Assembly (NCBI RefSeq): GCF_014805625.2
Contig: NW_023998514.1
Location: 16,304-80,303, forward strand
DNA from: Glossina fuscipes
Taxonomy: Eukaryota; Arthropoda; Insecta; Diptera; Glossinidae
DNA: 64,000 nt
Reading direction: 5' to 3'
The notes under the pieces were generated by a model, which saw nothing but the letters and a program-made list of their open reading frames with translations, was not told where the DNA came from and did no database searches. The position numbers and the translations under genes are program-made. This document shows positions 21,800 to 35,919 of this stretch, piece after piece; position 1 is the first letter of the stretch, and each line of letters opens with the position of its first letter.

Positions 21800-24700
21800 A
21801 CGTGATCTTTAGTTGCGATGCTTTTATTTTGTTAAGCGAAGCTTTCAACTGACATCAAATATAAGTTTTTTGGAAAGAGGGCAACATATACTGATAAACT
21901 GATCGAAACAATTTTATTTCTGCCCTTGTTTTCACCTTTGTAGTATTATACATTTCTGGCCTTTTCGCTTCGTTAGTTATTTTCAAAATATTGTAATGCT
22001 TCACCAGCACGATGCTGGTAGTACATCACGTGCTCTTACTCAAAGTTTAATCCACTCGTTCAAGACAGAATTTTGCTTAATGTGATTATATGTAGATTGT
22101 AATACACGTTAAACTTTTTCATTTCATGTAGGCATATAAATAAATTCTAATAAACAATAGCATTAAAAAATTTGATCGGTTTTTTATCGCATAACGTAGT
22201 TAGTATGATGTACGTGTTAATGCGTTGTTCTCTATTATTTAAAGATGGTAAGCAACTAACTTTTGTAAATTTGTAAACATTTTTTTTCTGTTTAGATGTC
22301 TAACTTTTGTAATATAGTAATGTTTAGAGATTGACACCATTTTTTATATTATTCTGTTCTGCTCTCTTAAAATTTTTGCCGTTACTGTGATATATTGACG
22401 TTGAAACTGATTTCATATTCTTTAAAAATTATTTTCGTATTGGTTAAAAATCGAATATACTATATTTCCTGAACAATTGCTCCACCTTCAAGTAAATAAA
22501 GTCCGCACTTAGATTAGGAGAACGCCAATACTATCAATTTAGTCAACAAATACATATACACGGGAAGATAATGCATTCGTCTCACACAAATCATAGCTCC
22601 ACCTTTTTCGAAACGGTTTATATTCGTTGGTGAACGTCCACATACTCGTTACAAATTAGTGTTTTTTGCAAGCGCAACAACAAGATGTTTTACAGTTAAA
22701 TTTACCAACAGGGCGAACGATCAATAACAGTGACGTAGGCTATTAAGTATGCAAGACGGCGAGTTCGTGGTGAATTCAGGCACCAAAAATGCTGTTAACA
22801 GCGCAAATGTAAACGCAACATTGGCCCGAACACACAGAAGCGGTCGTTTAGTGGGAATTTTGAATGCTTGAAGCCGAATGTGTTGTTGTTAAACCTTGTT
22901 GGATTGTTAGTCAAACAATATCTAACGATACTTACACAAGCCCAGTATCAAGTTGTCGCGTGATGCGGCAAAACGTGTTGGCGGTTATTTTACGTAGTTT
23001 TTCTATTATTGTGCTATTGCTATTGTTACTAATGCTGTGCGCTAGGTTTAGCTTCGTTTCCAACTGCAAAACAACTATTTTCCTCTCTGCAGTTAAAGAT
23101 CATTTTGTGTGTTTTGCCGGCAGAGCATGCGTACCATAATATTTCGATCAAAGTTATATGTGCTTAAATGAGTGCACATGCATTCGTGTAAACGTGTTTG
23201 CTATAATAATGTTGCGGAAGTCCATCTCTGTTTAACGGCTGAATTCTTCATTCGTTCACTTGTTCGCACGTGAAAAAAAGAAACGTATAAGGAAATAGAC
23301 AAAAAAATAAATGTCACAGTAACAGCGACTCGTGAACGTGTATAACATGTGCGTTGCTACGTTTTTATGATGTTCAGTTAAGATTTCTGAACATGGCACC
23401 CCACCACTTGACTCTCTAAAAGTCACTGATTTTTGTTTCTGTCAGTTCCACGACTTCGTATTCCCATATTCTTCGTCTGCACCAACGTATGTATGTAAGT
23501 GGAGTAATACATATAAAAAATATAAAAAATTATTCTGTGCACTTTCTTCATTTCATATGCCTTTGCATCAGCTACGTTTTATATATAAACATAATGTATA
23601 TTTATAGTTCTATATATTTATATGTATCGGTGTATACATGATTATATATATTCATAAGGATCTATGCAAATATTTATAATTTATAAAATTTCTCACGAAT
23701 ATATTTGCATTTTAAAGAAGCTTACGATTCGCAAGCCTATAAAATATGATGAAGATGGTGCGATTATTAAGCTAAGGTGTTGCATCTCTTGCTGTCCACC
23801 CACAATCAGCATTTGACAGACATCGCCCGTACTGACAACACATATTCAAAATATTCCATGCGCAACTTTAACAAAAATTATAAAAGCAATTAGGAAAAAA
23901 TTGAAAGCAAAGCAAATAGAGTGATTTCACCCATCAGGGTGTGCACAAAATTGCGGGTTTGCTATTGTATCGCCCATTTAAAATGTCTGAATAGGAGAGC
24001 ACCGCTTAATATTGTCAGATGCCACCTGTTGATTACAAATTACGCATAGCCGATATGACCGAATATTGGATAAAGCAATGAAGAGAAACATAACAGCAAT
24101 GAATTCATTAAATTTTTTGTAATGCATCCTGATGCAACAAGTTAATAGCTGTTTAACTGCAACAAACCACACTCGAAGTGCAACAGTTGGCTCCAAGCTA
24201 AGTTGTTCAATGATTGTAGTCAAGTAGACCGGATGCAGCGTACACAGAATTTTCGCGGGTGAACTTAGTAAAAAACGGTTGCATTATGTCAGTGAGCTAG
24301 TTTATACATGCTAATCGAAGCGTTGGATAAGTCGTAGAATACCTTCGTTTTTTAAAGCGACAATTCTTTCCTCCAATATTTTATTTCGTGTAATATTCTG
24401 GCTGTCGTGTAAATGTGTTACCAATATTACCAAAATTGTATATGTGTATATACAGTATAAAGTTAATATTCAGATATATATATATATATATGCATATTCG
24501 TTTTATGTATATATATGCGTGGTTGTTGGGTACTTATAAATTGCGAGCAAATCACACTTCGTTGTGTGCACCTAAATGAAATTATAGCTTAGCAAAGTAA
24601 GCAGCGCATAGCACAAGTTTCTGCTTCACAAACTTCAAATTTTTGAGTCGAAAGACGATAACGCTTTATATGTGTAATCAGAAAATACAAAGAAAATCGA

Positions 24701-26500
24701 AATCATCACCATATCCAAATTAAACGTTACGCGTTACAAACGACGATGTCTCTGTCTATCTTGATAAAAAGCGTACGTGGGTGCATGAGATTTGTTTGCA
24801 CGCGGCTATGTCTTAGCCTTTTTAATGCTACGGTTCTTAAATGATCACCTTATGATCTTATTTTTGTGATCATCCAAGAGGTTTCCTCGACCAAATAATA
24901 TTGATGTTTTCTCAATAAGTAAAAGTGGATCTTCGATGCGACTTTTGAGAAAAATGTGCGTACGAAACATAGGTTCGTACGAGATTAATTTTCAAGTATT
25001 AAATATTAACAGTATTTTGCAGCGCGCGCGACCCCAACCCAACGATGTCCACGACTGCGATTCGGTAAACAAAATGTCACTTTCTTGATTGTTTTGTCTT
25101 TGGATTTTATTTGCTACCGTTCGTTAAATATAATTGCTTCGTATGCATTTTGTGTGTTCATGGTATAATATAATTAGCTTTGTACCTATATTAAAAAGAA
25201 ACGTCGCCAAAAGCTCGATGCGCAGTTACTTTTGCTCATCGTTCAATCATTGTCAGCGCATTTTTTGTAATACAACATCTACTGACATAATCGTAATATT
25301 AATAGCACTCATATCAACTAATAACAAGAGCAGCAGAAACATCTCAGCCATTATCGTCGATTGTTGTGTTCATCGCCGTCAAGACTAATACGCTTAACAG
25401 ACGGCATTGGTTATTTTAAAAACAATTTTACAATTTAATGATTTTCATGGTAAGCTCCATTGTATTCGAAGTAATAATAACCTAATGTAGGAATATTCAA
25501 AGTCTCATTCGTGATGCCATATAACGCAACCCATATTTCAACTTATAACTCAGAAAACCTTTCTGCGAGTATAAAAGAGTCCACCATTTGTCACATGACT
25601 TTTGATACTCACTTGTTTTAAAATCTTACATATTTTATTATGTATTCTGGCAGGTTTACGGCTAACTCAAAGGGCCAAGGCCCTTATATATCTGTTTTTA
25701 ATATGTAATTATGGGTGGCATATTAACTTGTAGTTTATTGCTATCAGTTTTCTAGTTATAAATGTTGATTTGTCAGTTAAAATCCATTGTAATCAACTGA
25801 AAATCAAGAGCAACCAATTAAAAATCAGAAGGCAGCAAATGAACGGCAGTTCATTATATTTTTTGCTTATCAAAGGATTAGATATGTATCCATGCCGAAG
25901 ACGAGTTTCTTTTCAATGTTGAAACGTTTTGCCAAATTATCTAGAGCAAGTTACATGACTTTTCTCCACTCTGTAACAATGCTTCTGCCAAAATGAATTC
26001 AATGACGCCTTGCTGATATTCTTAAGCAGTGTTAACAAAGAATATACCAATTTCTTGCATAACAAGTAAACATTTGGTACATGTCAGAGTTGAAAAGACA
26101 TGAAAAACATAATGCTAATGCATAGTGCTGTTTAACAGCAATGCAGCGTTGTATAACATTTTATGTAGATGTTTTTATTTTCATCTCTAGCTGTGACTAC
26201 AAGAGAAAGATACTTTCCATTGCGGCGTTTTCATAGTTTACTCACTATAATTTAACTTAGACAAAAGTTACCCGAGACGAAATTCCTTTTTATGGAAGAT
26301 CTCCAAGAAACGTTAAGGATGTTTCAATACATTTCATTGTAACGTTGTCTTAGAGAAAACATTATATTACGTTATGGAAGACAAATTTTACTATTGAAAA
26401 TCAAAACTCAATTGTTTTCTCTTTGAATTATTAACGTCAAATGCCATTTTATGTCTACTGTCTCAATACCATATTATATTCCAGTCTATTTATTATCATA
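21800..26500. other. long stretch without a supported gene
   Basis: AT-rich sequence. It has a (TA)n run at about 24474-24492 and ATAC-type microsatellite drift near 23580-23650. An open frame at 22864-23139 (91 codons, with a run of Leu/Ile) is unassigned. A GC-rich 43-base patch at 25021-25063 sits between an acceptor-like TTTTGCAG and a weak donor GTAAAC, and contains ATGTCCACGACTGCG. It could be a 5' exon, but nothing else supports this. No transposase or RT motif was recognised. Confidence 0.4.
24474..24492 (+). repeat. (TA)n microsatellite
   Basis: About nine TA units, inside AT-rich DNA with no gene nearby. Confidence 0.85.
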
Positions 26501-27640
26501 TTTTGTTGCAAAAAGGAAGTCCCACAAAGACTTTGATTACGTCTCGGTTCCGTTTAACTGTTGCCACACTTCAGAGTCTCCTGTTTGATATACCAAGCAA
26601 ATAGGGGTGACCCGTACTGGAAAAAAGTAGGCTATTTAAAAAATTCACTCGAAACGGTTAATAACTACCTGAAAGCAACTTGTTATTCAAATTTTACTGA
26701 AGCAACCAGACGCAAACTTCTGAAAAATGCTAAGCACGCCTCTAAATTTGTAATTTCTAAACGCAAAGTAGAAGGATTTCCTTCCGTCATGGGCTTTGGA
26801 AATGTCGAATCATCCGATGCGTCTATAGTAACTGAAATTTCTGCAGATTTTTTTAGGCCAGTCTACTAATGTCCAAAAGTAGTTTTATTTTATTTCTTTA
26901 TAAAAATGGAAAACTCTTTGAGAATTATAGGGGAATTGCCAAACGTAGTGCACTGACCAAACTATTTGAATCACTAATACAAAAAAGCCAACTCTTGGTT
27001 TAGGGTTAATTATACCGCATTGTCAGCACGGCTTTTTAAAAGGGAGATCAGCCGCTACTAATTTTTGAAGTTTTGCAATTCAAGCTACAAAGCATTTTCC
27101 GATCATAAAAAAACTGATGTTACTTTCGCGGATTTTTCCAAAGCTTTCGACAAAATCGATCAAAGGGTGTGAGTTTATAAATTACATCAATCCAGCGTAA
27201 TTGTCATCACTTCTGGTGTTCCTCGGAGCAATCTTCTCGGCTCGTTTTATTCATTTTATGAATGATCTTCCGGATCAAAAATGAAACCACGGAACATTCC
27301 CGTGGTTCCATTTTTGCAGGCGACGTTAAATTGCCCCTCACCTTTAATTCAATACATGGTACTAAATTACTTCAATCTGATTTTGAGATCATGGTGTGCA
27401 ATCAATGGTATGGTGATGAATTCAAAAAAGAAGAAGATGTCTTTTACATGATATCATACGATGCTCTCTTATTGTCGTTTGACAATCATATCCTTCAAAA
27501 TGTTTGCAATTACAAAGACTTAGGACTCAAATGTAATAGTCGTATAAAAGTTTCAGTTAATAAAGTTAGATTTCTGTTAGGGTTTATAAAAACATGGTTT
27601 AAAGTAGGCGGACCTACTTAAACCGGCTCGGAATTAAAAG
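26500..27640 (+). pseudogene. CR1-like LINE ORF2 relic (plus strand)
   Basis: An open frame at 26561-26869 matches the linker between endonuclease and RT of the LINE at 60-63 kb: KHASKFVISKRKVEGFPS parallels its KFFFKFVNSKRKISTYSS. RT motif A follows as ADFSKAFDKIDQRV (about 27130-27172), then SGVPRSN (about 27213). The frame of 27262-27621 carries the catalytic loop as FAGDVKL (about 27312-27333) where FADD/YADD is expected, so the first catalytic Asp of that box is Gly. RLLGFIKTW-like residues (27570-27600) continue the match. Stops and shifts make it dead. No 3' tail was found. Confidence 0.8.
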
Positions 27641-29296
27641 GATGAAAAATATACATACTGAAGTATCTCTGAAGTCTCCTTTTGCGTGGTGCAAATATAG
27701 TACGCCAGTCAGTCTTAACTATTCGATGAATATAGTTTCAACAGAAATATATACAATCTGTGAAATCATACGATGGATGACAAAAAAAGTCTTCATTGCA
27801 TCGTGCGATAATATTTCCCTTTTAGATTGGTAATGAGCGAAAAAGAACGCATTTTTCCCAGTCTATATAGAAATCACGTAAAGAAATAGTAATTAATGCA
27901 GAGTTTGTATTTCTAACTTGACTTCACTTTCGCAAACCATATAATTTCAAAATGCCAATAAGAAAAAGTAGAATACAACAGATTTTAGTCTGCTTAATAA
28001 AAAAATATAAGTTTTATAAAAGATATTTTTAAAATAAGCTTTTATTTAAGTGAAGTAAAAAGTGATATATATTTTTTATTTCAACCACTGTTGTGACTGT
28101 GACTATACATAAAAATTTAGAGTGTATGAAAAAAATCAAGATTTTGAAACGTTTCACGCTTTTATATATAGGAAAAGATACCACCGAAAACCCGCTAACA
28201 ATTTCTTGGTTGTTTCAGATGTTAGTCAGCCAGGCGTACAAATGCACAGAGAATGATGGACGTTTCAACAATGAAGAGGAAATTCTATTTGTTTCCATTG
28301 CAAGCGCGTGGTTCTTATAAAATTAACAGTTAACAGTAACATTTGTACAATTCTACCATATTATACTGGTAATTTCAGCATACTGTGCAATATTGAACCA
28401 TTCAATAATCTTATTGCGTCTTCTGTTAATGTAAATATCTTTACAACTTGTTGGCATGCAGAAGATAAATTCGTTCATTAGCATATTTAATGACAAAGTC
28501 CTTCCCGTTCTAGCGTTTCCACTTAGGCAGAGTTTTGGCGATGATTATTATCACTCATTCATTCCTAAACACTGTGAGTACCCCAGCAAATTGAAGTTAA
28601 GTTAAGCAAACTCTTTGGCGATGTGATTTATAGCTTTTCCATCAGAATGTGTACTTGATTATATGCTTTCTCGAGTTGCCTGCCCCTTTCTCTACGAAAC
28701 TATTAGTGTTTACTCATTCATTTTAGGTATTCTTGACATGTTGCGCCGTACCTTCCAATTAATTCGATATCATTACGACATGGGATGCGAACTGGAGGAG
28801 TAAGACGTAATAGAAATTTTCCGGGTCGTTTCCCATAACGGTCGAAGATATATAAGTAACATGCCTATTCAGCTCTGCTTGATTCATTAAACTTGATGAC
28901 TCGATATCCTTGTTTAGACTTTCGACTATTGATCAATACGTATTTCCTTGACATCACGTGTGTTAAGATGGCATAATCGGAATACACTCTCGCACGATGA
29001 CACTTGACGTGGATTTAAGATTTTCGTACGTACCTTTAAAAACTTCGGTGAGGGGTTTGTTTCCATCCGTTGTACTTGCCATCTCGGGGATTTTCGACGC
29101 ATGAAAAAGTGAGGCAAATCAAATAGGAAGCTATCGGTCAAAATCTGTAATTTTGCCGAAATCTGTGAACGCCTTCAATTACAATGACGTTGCAATGAGG
29201 TACAGTCAAATTTTCAGTATATTTAAAATTATGCCCAATACAAAGTGCCAGAATATCCTCTTGATAATAATCCTTTTAATGTGAGCATTAAATAAA
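27640..29296. other. unassigned stretch
   Basis: No domain was recognised. The frame 28093-28320 (75 codons) crosses a textbook-like acceptor, with CTAAC branch word at 28196 and TTGTTTCAG ending at 28219, and is open for 33 codons beyond it to a TAA. This is a weak candidate for a terminal exon. A minus-strand frame at 28926-29141 is unassigned. Confidence 0.35.
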
Positions 29297-29703
29297 AAGG
29301 ATGTGAAGATAAATTCAAATTTAACTAGCAAAGACACCTACTGTATGTGTTAACAAAACGCTTTAAATGCTTTAACAGAGCTCTGTTAAATATTTAAAAT
29401 CCAACTATGTCTTAATAGTTGCATTTGAAATCCCATTCCGTCTATAATAAAAGAGGTAAAATATTTTTGTAGACATCTCATGAAATCTATGTGAAAAAAC
29501 CTTCAAACACACTAAAAAAATTTTAATTCTGCTTATGGGAACTATTGCTAACAATTTTTTGAAATCTGGTATGCTAGCCAAAAATTGATATCGAAAATTT
29601 GAGACGCTGGTGCGGCCAAACTAGAAATTTCACCTATATTCACCAACATCACGTGAATCTTTATGAAAATGCTTGTCGAATGAGCAGAAAAATTCAAACG
29701 TGC
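29297..29703 (+). repeat. long inverted repeat, left arm
   Basis: About 400 bases are an imperfect reverse complement of 30737-31133. Shared blocks include CATCTCATGAAATCTATGTG, CTGCTTATGGGAACTATTG and TTGAGACGCTGGTGCGGCC (each in reverse complement on the other arm). The arms differ by scattered substitutions and small indels, roughly 80-85 % identity by eye. No coding frame runs through. Confidence 0.85.
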
Positions 29704-30736
29704 GAAGAAATATATACATAAATGTGTATATATACATATGCACGAAATAACCGCCAAAGGGTTTGTTCTTTACTACAGCAATATTGCTTGCAGTAGTTAA
29801 TAAGAATAAACGGATTCAAATTTGTTTAAAAAAAAAACTACATTTGTTCGTAGGTAAAAATAATGATTTTTATTTATTTAGCAATGCATGTATTTGGTAT
29901 CTTTTCTAAAGTTGTGATCTTTGAAAGTAATAGACGATGTATATATAAAGTTCTCATTTGGGGTTAAAAAATTTGGAAATTTTAATCTTTGTAAGCATAT
30001 ATGAGTTTATTTATCTATTGTAATTGTAATTATTTTGGGTGAAATGTCATATATAAATTACAAAATTAAAAGTTATGAATTAAAAGATTCATATCATCAA
30101 GGAATCAGCCTAAAATCTTCAAAATCAAATAAATGGTCTTACAAAAACTAATTATATATATTTGCTATGTACGCCTGTTGTTCGTTTTGTCGTGATATAC
30201 ATTTATGAGTGCACTTAGCGGATATGAAAGAATTCTCAATGCCGTTGCTTTGCAAACGTTTGATGAATGTGACGTCAAATCCCCTAACGGAATTATGGTC
30301 ATAATAATGGTGAAAAAAATTTCAGATTTAAGTATGATTGTACCCAAAATAATTATAATATATATAAAGTAACCAAATAAGTAAATGTAGAATAAAGCGA
30401 TTTTGTTTTCTCAGTAACAAAAAAAAAAGAATTAGAAATGTTTTTCTTAATAATTATAAATTTTGTTACATTTGCCATTTTTTTACGTCGCACGTAGTGT
30501 CCTCGTCCCATTGTTGCGTTTCCATGATCTGTATCTATGCAATGTATCTAAATTTTCTCTCTCACTTTTCACTCTCTTTACATACTTAACGTATGTTGAC
30601 GTGTATAAATACATATGTATATATATATATATCAGGAAAAAATACTGAACCATTTTCATCATTTGCAGAAAATACGAATTTGAATGGTAGTGTGACACGC
30701 GAAAAATTCATTAAAAATAGTTCTCGAAAGAAAAGT
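29704..30736. other. loop region of the long inverted repeat
   Basis: About 1.03 kb separates the arms. It is AT-rich with ATAC/TA microsatellite runs (29710-29745 and 30605-30640) and has no recognised gene. Confidence 0.6.
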
Positions 30737-31133
30737 TCGAATTTTTTTTGCTCATTCTACGGGCATTTTCATAAAGACTCACGTGATATGGGTGAATACA
30801 GGTGACATTTTCTGGTTTGGCCGCACCAGCGTCTCAAATTTTCGATATCCATTTTTCGCTAACATACCAGATTTCAAAAAATTGTTAACAATAGTTCCCA
30901 TAAGCAGAATTTAAGTTTTTTTAGTGTGGTTGAAACGTATTTTCACATAGATTTCATGAGATGTCTACAAAAATATTTTACCTTTTTTAATATGTACGGA
31001 GTAGGCTTTCAAATTCCACTATATCTTAATTTTAAATTTATAACAGAACTCTGTTGAAGCATTTGCAGAGTTTAGTTAACCGATATGGTAGTTGTCTCTA
31101 CTAGTTAAAACCGAATTTATCTTCATATCCTTT
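30737..31133 (-). repeat. long inverted repeat, right arm
   Basis: Partner of 29297-29703. The arm ends with CATATCCTTTTAAAA, matching the AAAAAGGATGTGAAG start of the left arm. Outside these points the flanks differ. Confidence 0.85.
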
Positions 31134-32479
31134 TAAAAAAATGGACTTGGGGACCAAAATCTTAAGCCGTTAAAGAAAATTGTTTGCTTCCACTTTAAAA
31201 TCTTAAGCGCTGTCAACTTTTACACGACTCGACTAAAAAATTTGTGCAATCTTTTAATTCGCTTAAATAAAAGCCTATTTAAAAATAAATTGTTTCTGTG
31301 GTTTATTTATATATGATTTTTTGACAATTTTTATTCAAAATCTACTTTTTATACTACTTAGCACTACTCTCCAGATACTGGACAAAAATAAAAGTGCTGT
31401 GGTTATAGGTTAACTCATGTCCAATTTAACTGCTTTCCAAATATGATGTAGACATTGTGTACACGGGGAAAAAGTTAACACTATATTTTACGCTATATTC
31501 TAAAGCTAGAGTGTTGCAGAGGATTTTTTTAATTATCCTGGGGGTATCTAGAGGATCCTATTTTAGGGACACTATAAATGTTTCGATCGAAAAGAATGAT
31601 AAATACAGGAGTTGTTGCGTATGCCATTTTGAAAAATCGTGATTTGGCAAATTCATTTTTGTGTCTCTTAATTTGTTACTCACATATTTTCCTACTATCA
31701 TAAATTTTTTATTATTGTTTTCTACTAACCTGCGATCTCAGGACCATAAAAATGCTTTGTAGACGCATACATAATTAACATAAACTACTTCGTCCTCGAT
31801 GAACGTCGGTGAACGTTTGTCTAGATAAAGGTACGTTAACGTACATATAGATACTTTCTAAGATCATCTGTTGGCAGAGCAGAGAGCCCTCCCCCTTAAC
31901 TAGCTGCATTTCCACATCGTAAACAAGACTTCACGCGGCGAATGAACAATCGAGTACGCATATAAGTCTTTTTATCAAACCAATTATAATCGAATTACAT
32001 CATCCATCACCGAAGGATGAACACCATATTCGCTTTGTTGAAGCGTATGCTATACCCAGAAGGAAGTTTCAGAGACCCTGCAAAGCATACATATTCTTAA
32101 TCAGCAACAAATTCTGAATCTATTTACACTGTCTGTCCGTCTGTGAAATGTTTGTTGTAAACCTTCTCCTGGCCGCAAAAATGAAGCTATCGACTTCAAA
32201 TTTGGCAGAAACATTGGAAGTTCCTGTCAAATCGTTCAAACACACGCACACAGCTCAACGTAAACTGAGCATACTTCTGTCTTTCAAAGGGAATGAAAAA
32301 TTGGTTTTTTACCCATTACTCATAGACTATAGCAAATAAATGTACAAAAATTTTTATTCTATTCCAAAAATGGAAAAAAATGAGTACGCCTACCCAATAT
32401 TCCAGTGCATCGAAATTTCATTTTTTTCAACACCTTAACAATGCGCAGAAGCAAGCCCCATAAAATATATAAACATTTA
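31134..32479. other. unassigned AT-rich stretch
   Basis: Only short fortuitous frames, the longest 63 codons at 32148-32339. I see no transposon signature. Confidence 0.4.
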
Positions 32480-32628
32480 GCCTGTTTCAAATTCGACTTG
32501 CACGCGAGCACGTCTAGATGCTCGTCTGCCCAACTGTATCTGTGATAAACATTTTCCCGTTCTTATGAGGATATCGTCTACAAATTCGCAAAAGATTTTG
32601 AGCATGACCGGTCAAAGGACGCAGTCAT
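32480..32628 (-). repeat. dispersed repeat C, copy 2
   Basis: Reverse complement of 20585-20765, with the same ordered blocks and about 70-75 % identity by eye. The copy is bounded by CCTGTTTCAAATTCGA on its left and CAAAGGACGCAGTC on its right. Confidence 0.6.
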
Positions 32629-32639
32629 TTTCCACTTTT

Positions 32640-35600
32640 ATTTTGAAAATATATCTATTTTTGATCTTTTCAGATCAACCATCCAAAATTATAGAGTACA
32701 AAAATTTAATTCCTTTATGTTTTTGTCTATTTTGAGTAATGGTGGTGAGATTCGGGCACAACCAAAAACAATTTTCTTATTAGTTGCCAAAACGAGCGAA
32801 TAACTGTGCTGGGCAAAACATTGTAGATCGACCTTCCTGGACTATAGTATTCTTACTTGTTTTTTAAATTTAATTGTTTAAACCCAAAAAAAACTGCCAC
32901 CAAAACAAATCTTTTTCAGACAATTTAACGTTCTTTTTGATAGCATTTGTAGCGCATATAAAATATGCAAGCGAAATAGAATGATACATGCGAGAAATCG
33001 TCAATGAATACGGAAGTCCAAAAAACCAATTTTCCAGCATGTCCATACGCGACAGAAAAAACTACAGTTGCGACAACGAAACTATTTCACATTGTTATTA
33101 TTTTTTTAATATTTTTTTAATATTGGTGCAGTGCAATGAAATCCCTTGAAATCCCTTTTTTATTATAAAAACTTGAAGTTCACTTACCTGTTCATGTATA
33201 TGCATGTTTAGAACTTTAAGCTGTTATAAAATGGTACACTTTGGTTTGGTATAATTAAGTTTCAATTACACTATTTTATGTTATATGCATCTTAGTTTAA
33301 ATAAATAAAGAAAAAAGCTTCGTATAACACACTTTGGATACAGTGCTGTATAAATGAACCGTGTTACAGAGTGGATGCCTGTAAATGTTGTGACAAGGTG
33401 AGAAAAGTTTTGTACTTTATTGCCTGATAATGGAAGCAATATAAAAATATAGATATGATGTTTAAATACATAAAAAATAGCTACAAAAACTTAAACAGTT
33501 CATTAAAGTAACTGTAAAGTATCTAGTGCAAGGAACATGTATGTCAAATATTTAGTAGTTTATGCAAGCAAAATACAATAATGCCGGCCTTGCTGTGGGC
33601 AATTGAGTTCTTTTCCATTTTCTTAATTGGTGATCGGTATAGAAGATTCGGTAATAACCGAAGATAATTTTCTTACTTGTCTTCTTTTCACTATTATATA
33701 ATCCGTAGGCAGTATGTATCAGTATTCTATGGTATAACAGCTTCTGCTGTAAATTAGTGCATGTAAAGCGTAATAAATCCGTAAGTGTAGATACGTATAC
33801 ACAATCATTTTCATTTTGCTAATTATAGCTGAAACATAACAAAGAGGAAAATTATGTTCAGCTATGCCCAGATGTTTTACACCTACTATCTTCATCCTTA
33901 AAGGCCTACAAAATAGAAGACGGGGTAACTAAAATTCCATATATTTCCCATTTTGTAGAATGCATGTAAACATTTTTATCACGCGTCTATTGTATCTTAT
34001 GAACCTAGAAAGCAGAAGTTTTCCCGGTGCTGTGGGCTTTTCCTTCGACTAATGGGTCCTTTTTTAATGTTTTTGTTGAATTTAAAATCATTGACTATTT
34101 TTAGGGCCAGGGGTATCTTCAGCGAAGACATTATAGAAAGGAGATCATTAGATCGATTCAAAATTTCTGGATGAATACAGGTATTTAATGGGGTCTCTAA
34201 AGCTCCACATGTGTGTCACATCCAGAAGGGATGTTCCAGGATGTACCACATCCCCAGAACAACAATAAAAAAATTAAAGTTAAAGAAATGTGCGCTCGTC
34301 CATAGTATGTACATCCGCCCAAAATGAAGTATGTATGCCTGTTGCCCGCCCTTTCATCTTGGAGACATGTTTAGCTTCCTTCACTTTGCTTACAATTCCG
34401 TACGAAAACATTTTCAAATTATACAAAAATACATTGCATTCATTAAAATCTGTACGCTTTAAACAAGAATTATCCAGAATTATATAGTACATAGGCCAAC
34501 CGTTAACTGAATATGTTGAAATGCAATGAAGACATGTCATTGCTGGAAGAGACGCTATTGGCTTATACTTAGCGAATGATGATCAGATGATCATTATTAT
34601 CGCTATTACTACTATCATTGTTATTATTGTTGTTATTACCACCGCCAGTTGAACATTTTGTTGTTTTTCGATGCTTTCCCTTCCAATTTGGAAAAATAAA
34701 ATCGTAAACACAAATCTGCACTTTTTACTAATTGCATAATTTGTTCACATTGAATAGTCTTTGAGCTGAATATCGAGAATAAGACTACTGATATCAAATG
34801 GCTAAAGATCAAAATCTGAATGACATGAGTTATACTTCAATCCATACGTATTTAAAGAAGAAGGAGGAATGAAAATTTTTCTCATAAAATACAAGCAAGA
34901 GAGGACGAAAGATAGCCTATTGGAAATTTTGATAAAGTAGCCCAACAATATCGTCGAGATCAGCAGTTGCAGGACAAATTATGTAATCCGAAATAACTAG
35001 AAACTATACTTAGTAGAATAATTTTCGTTTATAAATATTTGGAGGTGCTCCATAATCTAACGTATGTGTATGCCTCAACGCTAGCGCTTACAGTTAGAAT
35101 TTGGTGTAAACAACTTTGGTAAACATAATGTATTTCACTCATATGTTTTCACGATCAACACCATCAAGGAAAGAAACTTGTTGCTTAATGCCCTCGCTAT
35201 TTTTATAAGGATAGCGTTGTTCAATCCGTATACTCGCACGAATTGAAATTTCGTGTGGCATTTAAATTAAAATTCATGCGATGCCCACACTAGTCTATGT
35301 ACTGACTGCTGTCAACAATTGAAAACCGAAAACAAACAAAAGCAAGCCAACTGCTACACAACGCTTTTTAAAGTACGTGAAGCTTTGCCAAGTTGTTATG
35401 AAGCTAAATTGGAGACTGTACTCTATACAGATGCATCGACTGGGTGTATGAGACAAATGAAATAGCAAAATGTGCAGTTTAATAAGCAGTTGACTGTTTA
35501 ATAGGAAAACTATTTAGAAGTTACTTTTAATATTTGTTACATAAAAGAGCTTACATTGTATTTCATTTCTCTTCAAAATCATTCTTTTCAAAAGTGCGCT

Positions 35601-35900
35601 TAACATATATATAACTTCTTTAATTTTTTAATGATTGTAATTTTCGTAGTAGTTATAATATACAATATCTTTTTTCAACCAGAGAGAAGATTCATATGCA
35701 AAATAAATAATAAGTAAATTAGATAAAGACGAATTATTCCTATTTTTAAATTTAAATTAAATCCTATCTGAAAAAATGTAAGGTCATATCACAAAGTCAT
35801 TAGTAGAATTGTTGCGCATACGTATCATAAGAATGAAGGAGCCTGTAGTCAAAAGGCTGGTGATTAACAGCGTTACTCTTATTGATAACAAGAACACAAA
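32640..35900. other. long stretch without a supported gene
   Basis: AT-rich. Overlapping ORFs on both strands at 34280-34540 (86 and 65 codons) have no recognised motif. A trinucleotide-like ATTATTGTTGTTATTACC patch occurs near 34618-34645. Nothing else was supported. Confidence 0.4.
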
Positions 35901-35919
35901 AGTTCGTAATGATCTCCTA

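Noticed and set aside
25021..25063. GC-rich patch between acceptor- and donor-like words
   Set aside because: The donor GTAAAC is poor and no continuing frame was found, so it is mentioned only within the unassigned region.
28220..28320. Possible terminal exon after CTAAC...TTGTTTCAG
   Set aside because: The upstream frame is also open through the acceptor, and the translation has no recognisable feature.
29297..31133. Terminal-inverted-repeat DNA transposon with 400-bp arms
   Set aside because: No target duplication or transposase seen at the arm ends, so I left it as an inverted repeat or hairpin locus.
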